From NCBI GenBank assembly GCA_003598085.1, contig QZKU01000127.1, positions 24,334 to 88,333 of the forward strand: DNA of 64,000 nt, in the 5' to 3' direction. This document shows, in pieces, positions 9,838 through 18,361 of this stretch (positions within the stretch are counted from its first letter, which is position 1; each line of letters begins with the position of its first letter). The notes under the pieces were generated by a model. It was not told the DNA's origin and made no database searches. It saw only the letters and a program-made list of their open reading frames with translations. This DNA comes from Candidatus Abyssobacteria bacterium SURF_5 (GTDB lineage: Bacteria > Abyssobacteria > SURF-5). The translations under genes and the position numbers were made by a program.

Positions 9838-10236
9838 TCAACCGCCGGATACAGGAAGAGTTTTTCCCTTCTCGTGGGCCTCCCGGATTCTCGCGGCCAG
9901 CATATCGAGATCACACGGCTTGGTCAGATAGTCAAAGGCGCCCGTGCGCAAGCAGTCAAGCGCAGAGGCGAATGTGCCAAAGCCAGTAAGCATGATGATC
10001 TGCATGCGGGGCCTGAGTTTCTTGATTTCGCGCAAGGTCGTGGCGCCGTCCATGCCGGGCATGCTTAGATCGAGGACAACGACATCGAAGGGAACGTTCA
10101 CGATCTCCCGGAGGGCCTCGCCGCCATTGGCGACGGCGGTCGTCTCGAATCCGCGCTGGTTCAGAACGGCTGCGGTATTCGTTCCGAACCGCAGTTCGTC
10201 ATCTACGATCAGGACCCGGATTCTATCGGTCTCCAA
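9838..10236 (-). CDS. Single-domain response regulator (REC only)
   Basis: A 132-aa receiver domain with no output domain. The acidic pair is in VLIVDDE, the phospho-acceptor Asp in VVVLDLSMPGMDG, the Thr in IIMLTGFG and the Lys in YLTKPCD, so all catalytic positions are present. The REC fills the protein apart from a short tail. It is the second of two RECs between a sensor kinase and the GAPDH-PGK fusion, with spacers of 108 bp before it and 116 bp after it and no terminator seen. It probably acts as a phosphorelay intermediate or allosteric partner rather than a DNA-binding regulator. Confidence 0.92.
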   Translation of the reverse strand: METDRIRVLIVDDELRFGTNTAAVLNQRGFETTAVANGGEALREIVNVPFDVVVLDLSMPGMDGATTLREIKKLRPRMQIIMLTGFGTFASALDCLRTGAFDYLTKPCDLDMLAARIREAHEKGKTLPVSGG

Positions 10237-10344
10237 GATGGCTGCATCCTTTCAGGAACCGGTTTAATCTCTTTGTAAGTTGCCCCAGCGGCATCTAAAG
10301 AAGGTATCTTCTGCGCCGGCCATCGCACCCGCTCTTGCTCTCGA

Positions 10345-10752
10345 TCATGACAACAAAGGCTCGCCCTCTCTCTTCACCTTGGCCTGTTTCTTGTAGAAGG
10401 CATCCTTTACCTTGAGATGCATCTCCTCGATCGAAATGGGCTTCATCAAATAGCCGGAAGCGCCAAGCTTCAACCCCTCGACTTCCGATTCAACCGAAAC
10501 ATGTCCGGTAAGCAGAATGACCTCGATATCGGGATGCTCCTCCTTGATTTTTCGGAGCGCTTCGATTCCGTCGATTCCCGGCATTTTGACGTCGAGCAGC
10601 ACGACGTCGATGGGGGATTCTTTCAGGATCCTCAAGGCATCCAGTCCATTCGTGCAGGTGGACGTGCTGATTCCCCGCTTTTCCAGCAGCTTGCGGTACG
10701 TAGCCAGAAAGCGTTCCTCGTCGTCAACGATCAAGAGGTTAATGGCGCCCAT
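10345..10752 (-). CDS. Single-domain response regulator (REC only)
   Basis: A 135-aa receiver domain with LLIVDDEE, phospho-acceptor Asp in VVLLDVKMPGIDG, VILLTGH and LMKPIS, followed by a charged tail (KKQAKVKRE). It overlaps the 3' end of the upstream histidine kinase gene by 22 bp, so the two are translationally coupled and this is the likely cognate partner. It has no effector domain. Confidence 0.93.
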   Translation of the reverse strand: MGAINLLIVDDEERFLATYRKLLEKRGISTSTCTNGLDALRILKESPIDVVLLDVKMPGIDGIEALRKIKEEHPDIEVILLTGHVSVESEVEGLKLGASGYLMKPISIEEMHLKVKDAFYKKQAKVKREGEPLLS

Positions 10753-12473
10753 TTCGGCGACTCTCCTTGCAATGTTTTCGTTCCTTTTTCGTCTCTTTCG
10801 GGCGGACCGGCAAGCGGAAGCCGGACGGTGAACACCGTGCCCACATTCAGTTCACTGCTTACCATGATCTGCCCGCCCAACCGTTCAATAATTCCATAAC
10901 AGGTGCTCAGCCCGAGGCCGGTGCCTTGCCCAACCGGTTTTGTCGTAAAGAATGGGAGAAAAATTTTTTCCATGTGTTCCGCGGGAATGCCGGTGCCGTT
11001 GTCGGTGACCGCGATTGACATCTCGTCATCGGCAGACGAAGCCGTTATGCGGATTTCTCCTCCGCGCTTGGGCTTCAACGCATCGATCGCATTATTGAGC
11101 AAGTTCAGAAACACCTGTTGCAGTTGAAGCTGATCGCTCAGGATGACCGGCAGAGATGCCTCATACTCCTGAACGATACGAATATTCTCAACCTGAGCCC
11201 GCCGCTCGATCATGCCCACCACATCCGATATCAGAGACCGGATGTCAAACGTGTCGATCTTGGTCTCGGTCTTGCGCGCGAATCCCAGCAGACCTTCGGT
11301 GATGAGTTTTCCCCGCTCCACCTGCAGTGCGATCTGGTCGATCGATTCGCGGAGCAGCCTCAGATTCTCAGCGTCCACAATTCCGCCGTTCCGCTCCGCC
11401 TCCAACAGGATGTCTTTGATGTAAGCTTCTTCTCCTTTGATCACCTGGAGCGGGTTGTTCATCTCGTGAGCGACGCCTGCGCTCATCTCGCCGACTTCCG
11501 CCAGTTTGCCTGCCATGATCAACTGGGTGCCCATCCTGCGCTTTTCCATGTCAGCCATGGCCAACTGGTTCGCGACGCCCGAGGCGAGCATGAACGCCAT
11601 GAATACCGCCAATCCGCCGCCGGCAATGATCATGATAATAGCGATAACCACCGCCCGAATGAGTGGGGCGTAGGCGTCATTCAGCCCCTGCCTGACGATC
11701 AGGAACCAGTCCATCGGCTCTATTTTTCCGGCCGCGTATATGTGGCTTTCATCTTTATAATCGACCGCGGTAAAAGCGAAGATTGTTCTTTGGTCGAAAC
11801 GGTAGATCGAATGATCCGGGTCCACCTCCAGCAGTTCGCCCCCCGACCGGCGACGGGTTTGGAAGACGCCTTCCTCATTGACAATGTACGCCTCGCCGGT
11901 CTTGCCAACGCGCACGTTTTCCACAAGGTCATTGAAGTAAAACCAGTCGATCGTCGTCCGCAGATACCACGTCCGGCTGCCCTCATCGCGGCGGACGGCA
12001 ATAATGAAATGCGGCACATTTCTATACCCGAGAAACTGGTCGGATATATAAACGTCTTTCTGCTGCACCTGAAGGAACCATGGCGCCTGCGCATACTTCC
12101 TGCCTTCAAGTTCGAACGGCCCGACATATGCCACATGGTCCCCATTCTCATTGAACAAACCAATATCGAAAAAGGCGCGCGATCTCATCTGGAGCTGCTC
12201 AAAGATCGTCGCCAGATGCTCTTTATTGCTCAATTCGTCGAAACTATTGGAGGCGGCCACATACTGAAGATCAAAACAACGCTCGCGCAGGAAACCTTCA
12301 ATCATGTTGCGGTGCGCGTCGGCCACCCGAAGCAATTGCGTCTCCACCTGCGAGCGCAGGTTCGTGGCAAAATAGTAGACCAGCGTGCAGAAAACCAAGG
12401 CAAGCGTGACGAACGGCACAAGCAATACCCGTCTCAAAATGATCCGCCGGATATTCTTGAATTCACCAGCCAT
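10731..12473 (-). CDS. Membrane sensor histidine kinase with periplasmic CACHE-like domain
   Basis: The kinase is about 580 aa. TM1 (residues about 10-32, RRVLLVPFVTLALVFCTLVYYF) is followed by a roughly 250-residue extracytoplasmic sensor of double-CACHE type (AFFDIGLFNENGDHVAYVGP, RTTIDWFYFNDLVENV, GKTGEAYIVNEEGVFQ), then TM2 (VVIAIIMIIAGGGLAVFMAFML). The HisKA H-box is GVAHEMNNPLQVI, the N-box LLNNAIDALKP, and the G-boxes VTDNGTGIP and GTGLGLSTCYGI. I place the start at ATG 12473 rather than 12542. It has GGGAG eight bases upstream, and a sigma-54 promoter at 12562-12575 would put the transcript start near 12550, too close to 12542 for a leader. It heads the operon that continues into two RECs and probably the GAPDH-PGK fusion. 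Confidence 0.92.
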   Translation of the reverse strand: MAGEFKNIRRIILRRVLLVPFVTLALVFCTLVYYFATNLRSQVETQLLRVADAHRNMIEGFLRERCFDLQYVAASNSFDELSNKEHLATIFEQLQMRSRAFFDIGLFNENGDHVAYVGPFELEGRKYAQAPWFLQVQQKDVYISDQFLGYRNVPHFIIAVRRDEGSRTWYLRTTIDWFYFNDLVENVRVGKTGEAYIVNEEGVFQTRRRSGGELLEVDPDHSIYRFDQRTIFAFTAVDYKDESHIYAAGKIEPMDWFLIVRQGLNDAYAPLIRAVVIAIIMIIAGGGLAVFMAFMLASGVANQLAMADMEKRRMGTQLIMAGKLAEVGEMSAGVAHEMNNPLQVIKGEEAYIKDILLEAERNGGIVDAENLRLLRESIDQIALQVERGKLITEGLLGFARKTETKIDTFDIRSLISDVVGMIERRAQVENIRIVQEYEASLPVILSDQLQLQQVFLNLLNNAIDALKPKRGGEIRITASSADDEMSIAVTDNGTGIPAEHMEKIFLPFFTTKPVGQGTGLGLSTCYGIIERLGGQIMVSSELNVGTVFTVRLPLAGPPERDEKGTKTLQGESPKWAPLTS

Positions 12474-12561
12474 TAACCGAACTCCCGCGTCTTGCCCGTC
12501 GGTTCGCCCGAAATTCCTGTGATCAAAAGCATGGTTCAACATCCTCTAAGAAAACTGATGA

Positions 12562-12575
12562 GCAAATGTTATGCC
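12562..12575 (-). promoter_or_regulatory. Sigma-54 (-24/-12) promoter for the kinase/GAPDH-PGK operon
   Basis: On the minus strand the sequence reads CGGCATAACATTTGCT, matching GGCA-N6-TTGCT with exact GG-N10-GC spacing. It lies about 90 bp upstream of the chosen kinase start. Its partner enhancer-like element is at 12669-12697. The same pair occurs at two other genes in the window. Confidence 0.72.
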
Positions 12576-12668
12576 GATGCCATGGCTTCTCTGGGGGGGC
12601 GAAAACAGGCGTGAATTCGCTGCTTCAGCGGCCTGAAAAGGCAGGAAAATCTTCAATGATCCGCAGGA

Positions 12669-12697
12669 ATCTTTTACATCTGTAAAGAAATCTGACA
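12669..12697 (-). promoter_or_regulatory. Conserved upstream element (copy A), candidate enhancer/activator site
   Basis: On the plus strand it contains AATC, then nine bases, then TGTAAAGAAATCTGAC. It includes the near-palindrome TTTACATCTGTAAA. Copies at 21597-21624 and 36855-36883 share the block TGTAAARAAAWCYGAC and the leading AATC. It sits about 108 bp upstream of the -24 element. The rest of the gap up to 12810 shows nothing else. Confidence 0.68.
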
Positions 12698-12810
12698 AGC
12701 CGGCTTATGGAAACACGAGAGCGACCTTTTCATCTTGAATGTCCGTCGAGAGCCGGTGGATCAAGGACAAAATTCGTGGCGGGGTTATTCGAAAAGAAGC
12801 GCGTTTTCAT

Positions 12811-14703
12811 CTAATCGAAATCCAGATCAAAGGTATAGATACCTTCGCTGAGCGTGCTTCTCATCTTCAGGCCGCTCTTTTGCAGCAATGACTGCGCCGG
12901 TTTGTTTTCTCGCAGAACCTCGGCCGTAAATCCGCTTATCCCGTTGCGCCGCGCGATCGTTACCAGATACTTCAGCAGGAAACTCCCGATTCCACGCTTC
13001 TGCCAGCTATCGCGGACAAGCAGCGCGATTTCCGCCTTGTTGGTGCGTGGGTCCAGATAGTATCGGCCGATAGCGATGATTTCATCGCCGTGCGCCTCGG
13101 GGACCGTCCCCACGAGCGAAACATCGTTTCGACGGTTGATGTACGCGAAATCCTGCATCTGCCGCTGCGGGATGCGCTTCATATGGGACATGTAACGGTA
13201 GTACATCGCCTGCTGAGAAACCGCGTAAAACAAGTCCCTGATTCGCGGCTCGTCAGTCGGGTGTATCGGACGGAAGTTGATCTGAGTTCCGTCATCCAAC
13301 AGCAGCGAGGTGCGCAAATCCTGGGGACCCAGCAGGAGCTTGCCGTCGGTATCACCCAACTCGCCCGCCAGCTCCGGACGGATATACTTCGCCTTTACCG
13401 CCTCCTGGAGCAGCTTTGCGCGAAAATCGGGATGCGAAATGCTGATCAGCGCAAGAGCGCGATCCTGAACGCTTTTCCCGTGAAGATATGCGATCCCGTA
13501 TTCCGTCACGACGTAATGGACATCGCCCCGCGTTGTAACAACTCCCGCGCCCGCGCTCAAGTGAGTGACAATCCTTGAAACTTTGCCTTCCTGCGCCGTT
13601 GAAGGAAGCGCGATAATCGCTTTCCCGCCGGGCGCCCTGGCGGCGCCTCGATTGAAGTCGACCTGCCCGCCGATCCCGGAGAAAAACTTGGTGCCCAGCG
13701 AATCCGAACAGACCTGGCCGGTCAGGTCAACCTCGAGCGCAACATTGATGGCCACCATCTTATGCTGCTGCCCGATGACAAAAACATCATTCACATATTC
13801 GGTCGGGTGAAATGAGAAGAAGGGATTGTTGTCGATGTAGTCATAAAGCTTCCGGCTCCCCATGCAGAAGCTGGCAACAATTTTCCCGCGGTCTATCGAC
13901 TTGCGTTTGCCCGTGACCGCGCCCGCCTCGATAAGATCGATCAAGGCGTCGGAGAACATCTCCGTATGAATTCCCAAATCCCTCTTCTCTCTGAGAAACT
14001 CGAGCACCGCCTGCGGAATCCGTCCGATCCCGAATTCGACCGTCGAGCCGTCCTCGATCAGAGCGGCGACGTATTCGCCGATCCTGCGCGTGACCTCGGT
14101 CGGCTGCGCCTGCGTGATCTCGTACAGCGGCTCGTCGACCGGCACCAGAATATCAAGATCATTAATATGAATAAAGCTGTCTCCCAGCGTCCGCGGCATT
14201 TGCGGGTTCACCTGCGCAATCACCAGAGCGGCGTTCTCGGCCGCGCTCTTCACGATGTCAACCGATATCCCCAGACTGCAGAGTCCCAGACGATCCGGCG
14301 GCGTCACCTGAATAAGCGCGGAATCAAGCGGCAATTGCCCCGATTTGAAAAGCTTCGGAATGTCGGAAAGGAATATCGGCGTGTAATCGCCCAGACCCTC
14401 CTGAATGATATTGCGCACGTTCTCGGCAATGAAGAAACTGTTCACCCGGAAATGCTCCGCCAGTTCTTTGTGCGCGTAGGGCGCTTCGCCAAAGGTGAGC
14501 AGGTGCACTATTTCCGTGTCGGCAAGCTCATTCGACCGGGCCGTCAGCGCGCGAACAAGCTCCTGCGGCGTCGCACAGCCCGTCCCGATAAACACTCGGT
14601 GACCGGGCATTATTTCAGCCACCGCTTCCTCGGCGGTGGCGATCATCGACCGGTACTTCTCCCGCCAATCAGGATCAAATACATATTTCCGTTGTTCCGT
14701 CAT
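12811..14703 (-). CDS. Acetyl-CoA hydrolase/CoA-transferase fused to a C-terminal GNAT acetyltransferase domain
   Basis: The protein is 630 aa. Residues about 1-450 are a class-I CoA-transferase of the acetyl-CoA hydrolase/4-hydroxybutyrate CoA-transferase family (GHRVFIGTGCATPQELVRAL, IQVTPPDRLGLCSLGISVD, VEFGIGRIPQAVL, SGIGGQVDFNRGA, YVVTEYGIAYLHGKS). Residues about 465-630 are a GNAT N-acetyltransferase (acetyl-CoA loop in DSWQKRGIGSFLLKYL, ending AQSLLQKSGL). The ATG overlaps the stop of the upstream ADP-forming acyl-CoA synthetase by four bases, so the pair is translationally coupled. The transferase half should move CoA between acetyl-CoA and another acid. The GNAT half may acetylate an acyl-CoA enzyme lysine, as in Pat/AcuA-type control of Acs, but this is inference. 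Confidence 0.9.
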   Translation of the reverse strand: MTEQRKYVFDPDWREKYRSMIATAEEAVAEIMPGHRVFIGTGCATPQELVRALTARSNELADTEIVHLLTFGEAPYAHKELAEHFRVNSFFIAENVRNIIQEGLGDYTPIFLSDIPKLFKSGQLPLDSALIQVTPPDRLGLCSLGISVDIVKSAAENAALVIAQVNPQMPRTLGDSFIHINDLDILVPVDEPLYEITQAQPTEVTRRIGEYVAALIEDGSTVEFGIGRIPQAVLEFLREKRDLGIHTEMFSDALIDLIEAGAVTGKRKSIDRGKIVASFCMGSRKLYDYIDNNPFFSFHPTEYVNDVFVIGQQHKMVAINVALEVDLTGQVCSDSLGTKFFSGIGGQVDFNRGAARAPGGKAIIALPSTAQEGKVSRIVTHLSAGAGVVTTRGDVHYVVTEYGIAYLHGKSVQDRALALISISHPDFRAKLLQEAVKAKYIRPELAGELGDTDGKLLLGPQDLRTSLLLDDGTQINFRPIHPTDEPRIRDLFYAVSQQAMYYRYMSHMKRIPQRQMQDFAYINRRNDVSLVGTVPEAHGDEIIAIGRYYLDPRTNKAEIALLVRDSWQKRGIGSFLLKYLVTIARRNGISGFTAEVLRENKPAQSLLQKSGLKMRSTLSEGIYTFDLDFD

Positions 14704-16805
14704 TGCCGAGCCTCTCTTTTCGATAAGATGATGCGCGCATCAGCAACAATGGGCTCAGTCCCGATCTCCCCGACGATCAGCGGGCTGATATCGAGCTCCT
14801 GTATCTGCGGGAAATCCGTCACCAGTTGACTTATCCGCTGAAGCCCGTTGGCGATGGCGCCCAGGTCTACGCCGGGCTGACCGCGCGTTCCTGTCAATAA
14901 CGCATACGACCGGCTTTCCGACAGCATCTGCATCGCCTCCTGAGCCGTTATCGGAGCGAGATGAAACGAGACGTCTTTCATCACCTCCACAAAGATGCCG
15001 CCGAGCCCGAACATCAGCATGGGGCCGAACTGAGGGTCGCGATTCATTCCAAGGATTACTTCGCGGCCGGGAGGACACATCTTCTCGACGTAAACGCCCT
15101 CGAGCTCCACATCGGGCATTCGCTCGCGCACGCGCAGCAACATCAGGTCGCACGCATCGCGAACGTCTTCGGGGTTCGATAGCCGCAGCTTGATCCCGCC
15201 GATATCGGATTTGTGCACGATGTGGGGCGACACGATCTTCAATGCAACGGGATAGCCCATCCGATTCGCTATCTCAACAGCTTCACTCGCGCTCATCACC
15301 ATGTGCCCTTCGGGAACGGTAAATCCATATGCCCGCAGAATCTCTTTTGTCTTCACCTCTCCCACGTACGTGCGGCCGGCTCGCAGCTGACGCGCAATAA
15401 TCCGCTCCACCCGGCGCCGGTGAACCGGGAAACGCGTCACCACGCGAGGAGGACGCCGCCTCCAGGACGCATACTCGCAGAGCGCGCGAAGCGCGGCGAC
15501 CGCGCGCTCAGGAGAAGGATAGTCCGGCAAATTCGAATTGAGCATCTCGCTCCGACCCGGCAGCTGCGCATCACTGCCGATAAAAGCAGCCAGAACGGGT
15601 TTATTCCCGCGGATGCACCCGGCAACGACGCGCGCCGTTTCGGAACAATTCGTCATAACCTTCGGCGTCAGGATGATAATGACCGCGTCAACCGCTTCAT
15701 TATCCAATGCGGCGTTCACCGCATCCTCATACCGATCGCAATCAGCGTCTCCCAAAACATCTATGGGATTATCCGCGGTCACCGAATAAGGAGCCTTCCC
15801 GCGCAATGCGGTGGAAGAACCCCGTTGCGGAGAGGCCAGCGACAGGCCGCAATGCTCGACGGCGTCGGCCGCCAGAATGCCCGGGCCGTATGCATTACTG
15901 ATAATTGCTATTCGATCACCTTTCGGGAGCGGCTGAGTGGCAAACGCGGCCGCATAATCAAGCAGTTTTTCAAAGCTGTCCGCCCGGATCACGCCCGAAC
16001 GGTTAAACGCTGCGCCATATGCGATATCCGATCCGGCCAGACTGCCCGTGTGCGAGGAAGCGGCCTTCATTCCCGCGCGTGTAGTCCCTGCTTTCAGGAT
16101 GACGACGGGCTTCATTGACGCAGCCGTCTCCGCCACTTTCACAAATTCATCGCCGGAACTGATGCTCTCAAGATATCCCACAATCACCCGGGTCTGCTCG
16201 TCCTCGGAGAATGCTTGAAGAAAATCGATTTCCGTCAGGTCCGCCCTGTTCCCGATCCCGACCATCTTCGCCAGCCCGAGATGGCTTCTCGATGCCCAAT
16301 CCATTATGGCCGTGCACACTGCGCCGGATTGAGAGATAACCGATATCCCGCCTTCGTGAGGAAAATGGGGAATGATCGAAGCGTTCAGAGAGTTGCCCGT
16401 ATTGATCAGGCCGGGACAGTTCGGCCCCAGAAGACGCACTTTTTTGGCGGCGCATATCTGCGCAATCCGGCTTTCAATCTCGGCGCCTTCAGGCGAGGCT
16501 TCTCGAAAACCGGCGGTTATCAGCGCTATCGCTTTGGCGCCCGCAAAAATCGCATCTTCAACCGCGGCCAGCACCGCGGGAACCGGAATTGCTATGACTG
16601 CAAGGTCTATGGGTATGCCGCACGTCCTGAGATTCTCACAGCACTTTATGCCCCGCACCCGATCGGCAAGCGGATTTACCGGCACGATGTTTCCCGCGTA
16701 ACCGCAGTCGATCAGGTTCGCCAAAATGTCGTGACCGACTTTGCCGGGACTGCGCGAGGCGCCGATTACGGCAACGCTCTTGGGATACAGCAACGGTTCC
16801 AGCAT
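14700..16805 (-). CDS. ADP-forming acetate/acyl-CoA synthetase, fused alpha-beta form (copy 1)
   Basis: The protein is about 701 aa. It has a CoA-binding domain (LLYPKSVAVIGASRSPGKVG), a succinyl-CoA-ligase-like region (GPNCPGLINTG, VISQSGAVCTAIMDW), the conserved phospho-His segment SSHTGSLAGSD, and a C-terminal ATP-grasp beta part (ILRAYGFTVPEGHMV, ALKIVSPHIVHKSDIGG, MFGLGGIFVEVMKDVSF). The family makes ATP from acyl-CoA, ADP and phosphate, or activates the acid in reverse. The frame opens upstream at 16883, but homology begins at ATG 16805 (MLEPLLYPKS), which I take as the start although its ribosome-binding site is weak. The 194-bp gap upstream holds no clear promoter. Confidence 0.9.
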   Translation of the reverse strand: MLEPLLYPKSVAVIGASRSPGKVGHDILANLIDCGYAGNIVPVNPLADRVRGIKCCENLRTCGIPIDLAVIAIPVPAVLAAVEDAIFAGAKAIALITAGFREASPEGAEIESRIAQICAAKKVRLLGPNCPGLINTGNSLNASIIPHFPHEGGISVISQSGAVCTAIMDWASRSHLGLAKMVGIGNRADLTEIDFLQAFSEDEQTRVIVGYLESISSGDEFVKVAETAASMKPVVILKAGTTRAGMKAASSHTGSLAGSDIAYGAAFNRSGVIRADSFEKLLDYAAAFATQPLPKGDRIAIISNAYGPGILAADAVEHCGLSLASPQRGSSTALRGKAPYSVTADNPIDVLGDADCDRYEDAVNAALDNEAVDAVIIILTPKVMTNCSETARVVAGCIRGNKPVLAAFIGSDAQLPGRSEMLNSNLPDYPSPERAVAALRALCEYASWRRRPPRVVTRFPVHRRRVERIIARQLRAGRTYVGEVKTKEILRAYGFTVPEGHMVMSASEAVEIANRMGYPVALKIVSPHIVHKSDIGGIKLRLSNPEDVRDACDLMLLRVRERMPDVELEGVYVEKMCPPGREVILGMNRDPQFGPMLMFGLGGIFVEVMKDVSFHLAPITAQEAMQMLSESRSYALLTGTRGQPGVDLGAIANGLQRISQLVTDFPQIQELDISPLIVGEIGTEPIVADARIILSKREARQ

Positions 16806-16999
16806 ATTCGTAGAATCTTTGTACCGCGGTTCCCGGGTTTGGCCCAGAAAAAAACCACCTCTTCCCCCTCCGGTGAACCGCAAAAATGTTATTATCCAGC
16901 AGATACAGGCGCTCGCCGAACAACCGCTCGAATTGTCAGCGGGTTCTTTAAGCTAAAAAGAATATATTCCGCCTTCCCACGCATGTCAAGCCAAGGGCA

Positions 17000-18241
17000 T
17001 CACGCCGCCTTCAGACCCGGCGCCACCAGTTGTTCCTCATGCGGCGCTTTCGTTACGAAGGTCAGCGCGGCCGCAACAAGCATCACGAAACCGGCAATCA
17101 CATAGGCCTGGTTAAACGAGCCGGTCGCGTCGAAAATCCTGCCGGATACGATCGGCAAAACGAGCCCGCCGACTCCCCACGCCGTGAAGACCAGGCCGTA
17201 GTTGACGCCGAAATTCTTCAGACCGTAATAGTCTTTTGTCGCCGACGGAAACAGCGACAGGCAGGCTCCGTAGTTGAAGCCGACGACCATCGAATAGGCG
17301 ACCAGCATCGCCAACTGGTCCTGCAGGCGAAGCGTAAACATCAGGACCGCCTGCACCGCAAACACGATGAGCATTGTCGCGGTTCGACCGATCCTGTCCG
17401 AGAGCACCCCGGCAATCACGCGGCCGCCCGCATTGCCCACCGCAAGCAGCGCCACCAGGACGAATCCCGCCGTGGAACCGCTCTGCAGCTCCACGATCTT
17501 CGCCAGCTTCCCGATGATCATCAGACCTGCGCCCGCCCCGCATGCGAACATGAACCAAAGCAAGTAGAACTGCGGAGTCCGCATCATTGACAGCCAATCG
17601 TATTCGTGGACGGGAGCCGCGGGTATTCCCCTATGCACCATCGAAGCCGACGAAGCCGGAACGTATTCCTTGGGCGGATTGCGCAAGAACTGCGCGAGAA
17701 CCACCACGACCAGAAGAAAAGCGATGCCGAAAATCCTCATGGCGACCTGGACGCCGAATGCCGCGATCAGATACCTGGCGAGAGGCGCCGCATACACTGA
17801 CGCCAGACCGAATCCCGCCACCACAATCCCCGCTATCAGGCCCGTCCGCTCGCGCGGAAACCACTTGACGGCGGGTGGTGTCGCCGAGGCATACCCGAAC
17901 CCGATCCCTGCTCCTGCCAACAAACCAAACCCCAGCACAAATACCGTGAGCGAAGTGCTCGCGCTCGCGAGCAAAAAGCCCAATCCGGTCAAAACACCGC
18001 CCATGGTCGCCACCTTGCGCGGGCCGATCTTATCCTGCATCCGCCCGGCAACCACCATGACAAGAGCGAAAACGATGCATGCAATCGAATAAGGGAGCGC
18101 TCGCTGAGCCTCGTTCCACCCCCATTCCTGCGGAATCGCTTTCGAGATGACACTCCACGTATAAAGAACCCCGAGAGCAAGGTTGATGCCTGTCCCGGAG
18201 AGAGCGACGGTCCATCCATAATTCCTGACGTTCTGATTCAT
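17000..18241 (-). CDS. Major facilitator superfamily transporter, OFA (oxalate/formate antiporter) family
   Basis: The protein is 413 aa with about 12 hydrophobic segments. The start NYGWTVALSGTGINLALGVLYTWSV is typical of OFA-type monocarboxylate transporters, as are the loop VVAGRMQDKIGPRKVATMGG, the motif GAGIGFGYASATPPAVKWFP, and the cytoplasmic loop at about residues 190-215. It lies directly downstream of AMP-forming acetyl-CoA synthetase, so acetate, formate or another short acid is a reasonable substrate guess. The real substrate cannot be read from the sequence. Confidence 0.88.
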   Translation of the reverse strand: MNQNVRNYGWTVALSGTGINLALGVLYTWSVISKAIPQEWGWNEAQRALPYSIACIVFALVMVVAGRMQDKIGPRKVATMGGVLTGLGFLLASASTSLTVFVLGFGLLAGAGIGFGYASATPPAVKWFPRERTGLIAGIVVAGFGLASVYAAPLARYLIAAFGVQVAMRIFGIAFLLVVVVLAQFLRNPPKEYVPASSASMVHRGIPAAPVHEYDWLSMMRTPQFYLLWFMFACGAGAGLMIIGKLAKIVELQSGSTAGFVLVALLAVGNAGGRVIAGVLSDRIGRTATMLIVFAVQAVLMFTLRLQDQLAMLVAYSMVVGFNYGACLSLFPSATKDYYGLKNFGVNYGLVFTAWGVGGLVLPIVSGRIFDATGSFNQAYVIAGFVMLVAAALTFVTKAPHEEQLVAPGLKAA

Positions 18242-18344
18242 GCCATCACCTCAAGACCGGCCCGTCGTCGGCCGGACTGGCGGCAATTGGTCGAATCCGC
18301 TTTCGCAACGGCAACCGCTGATTGCGCCGGTCCGCCACGACAGG

Positions 18345-18361
18345 AAAAAGCCGCTCCGGCT
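18345..18361 (-). terminator. Small candidate intrinsic terminator after acs
   Basis: Read on the minus strand, the acs stop codon runs into AGCCGGAGCGGCT followed by TTTTT: a 5-bp stem with a 3-nt loop and a T-run. The stem is short, so termination may be partial and leave read-through into the transporter gene. Confidence 0.4.

Noticed and set aside
11118-12476. Long plus-strand open frame antisense to the sensor kinase gene
   Set aside because: It mirrors the kinase in the opposite strand, has no recognisable domain or ribosome-binding site, and is explained by GC-rich codon bias.
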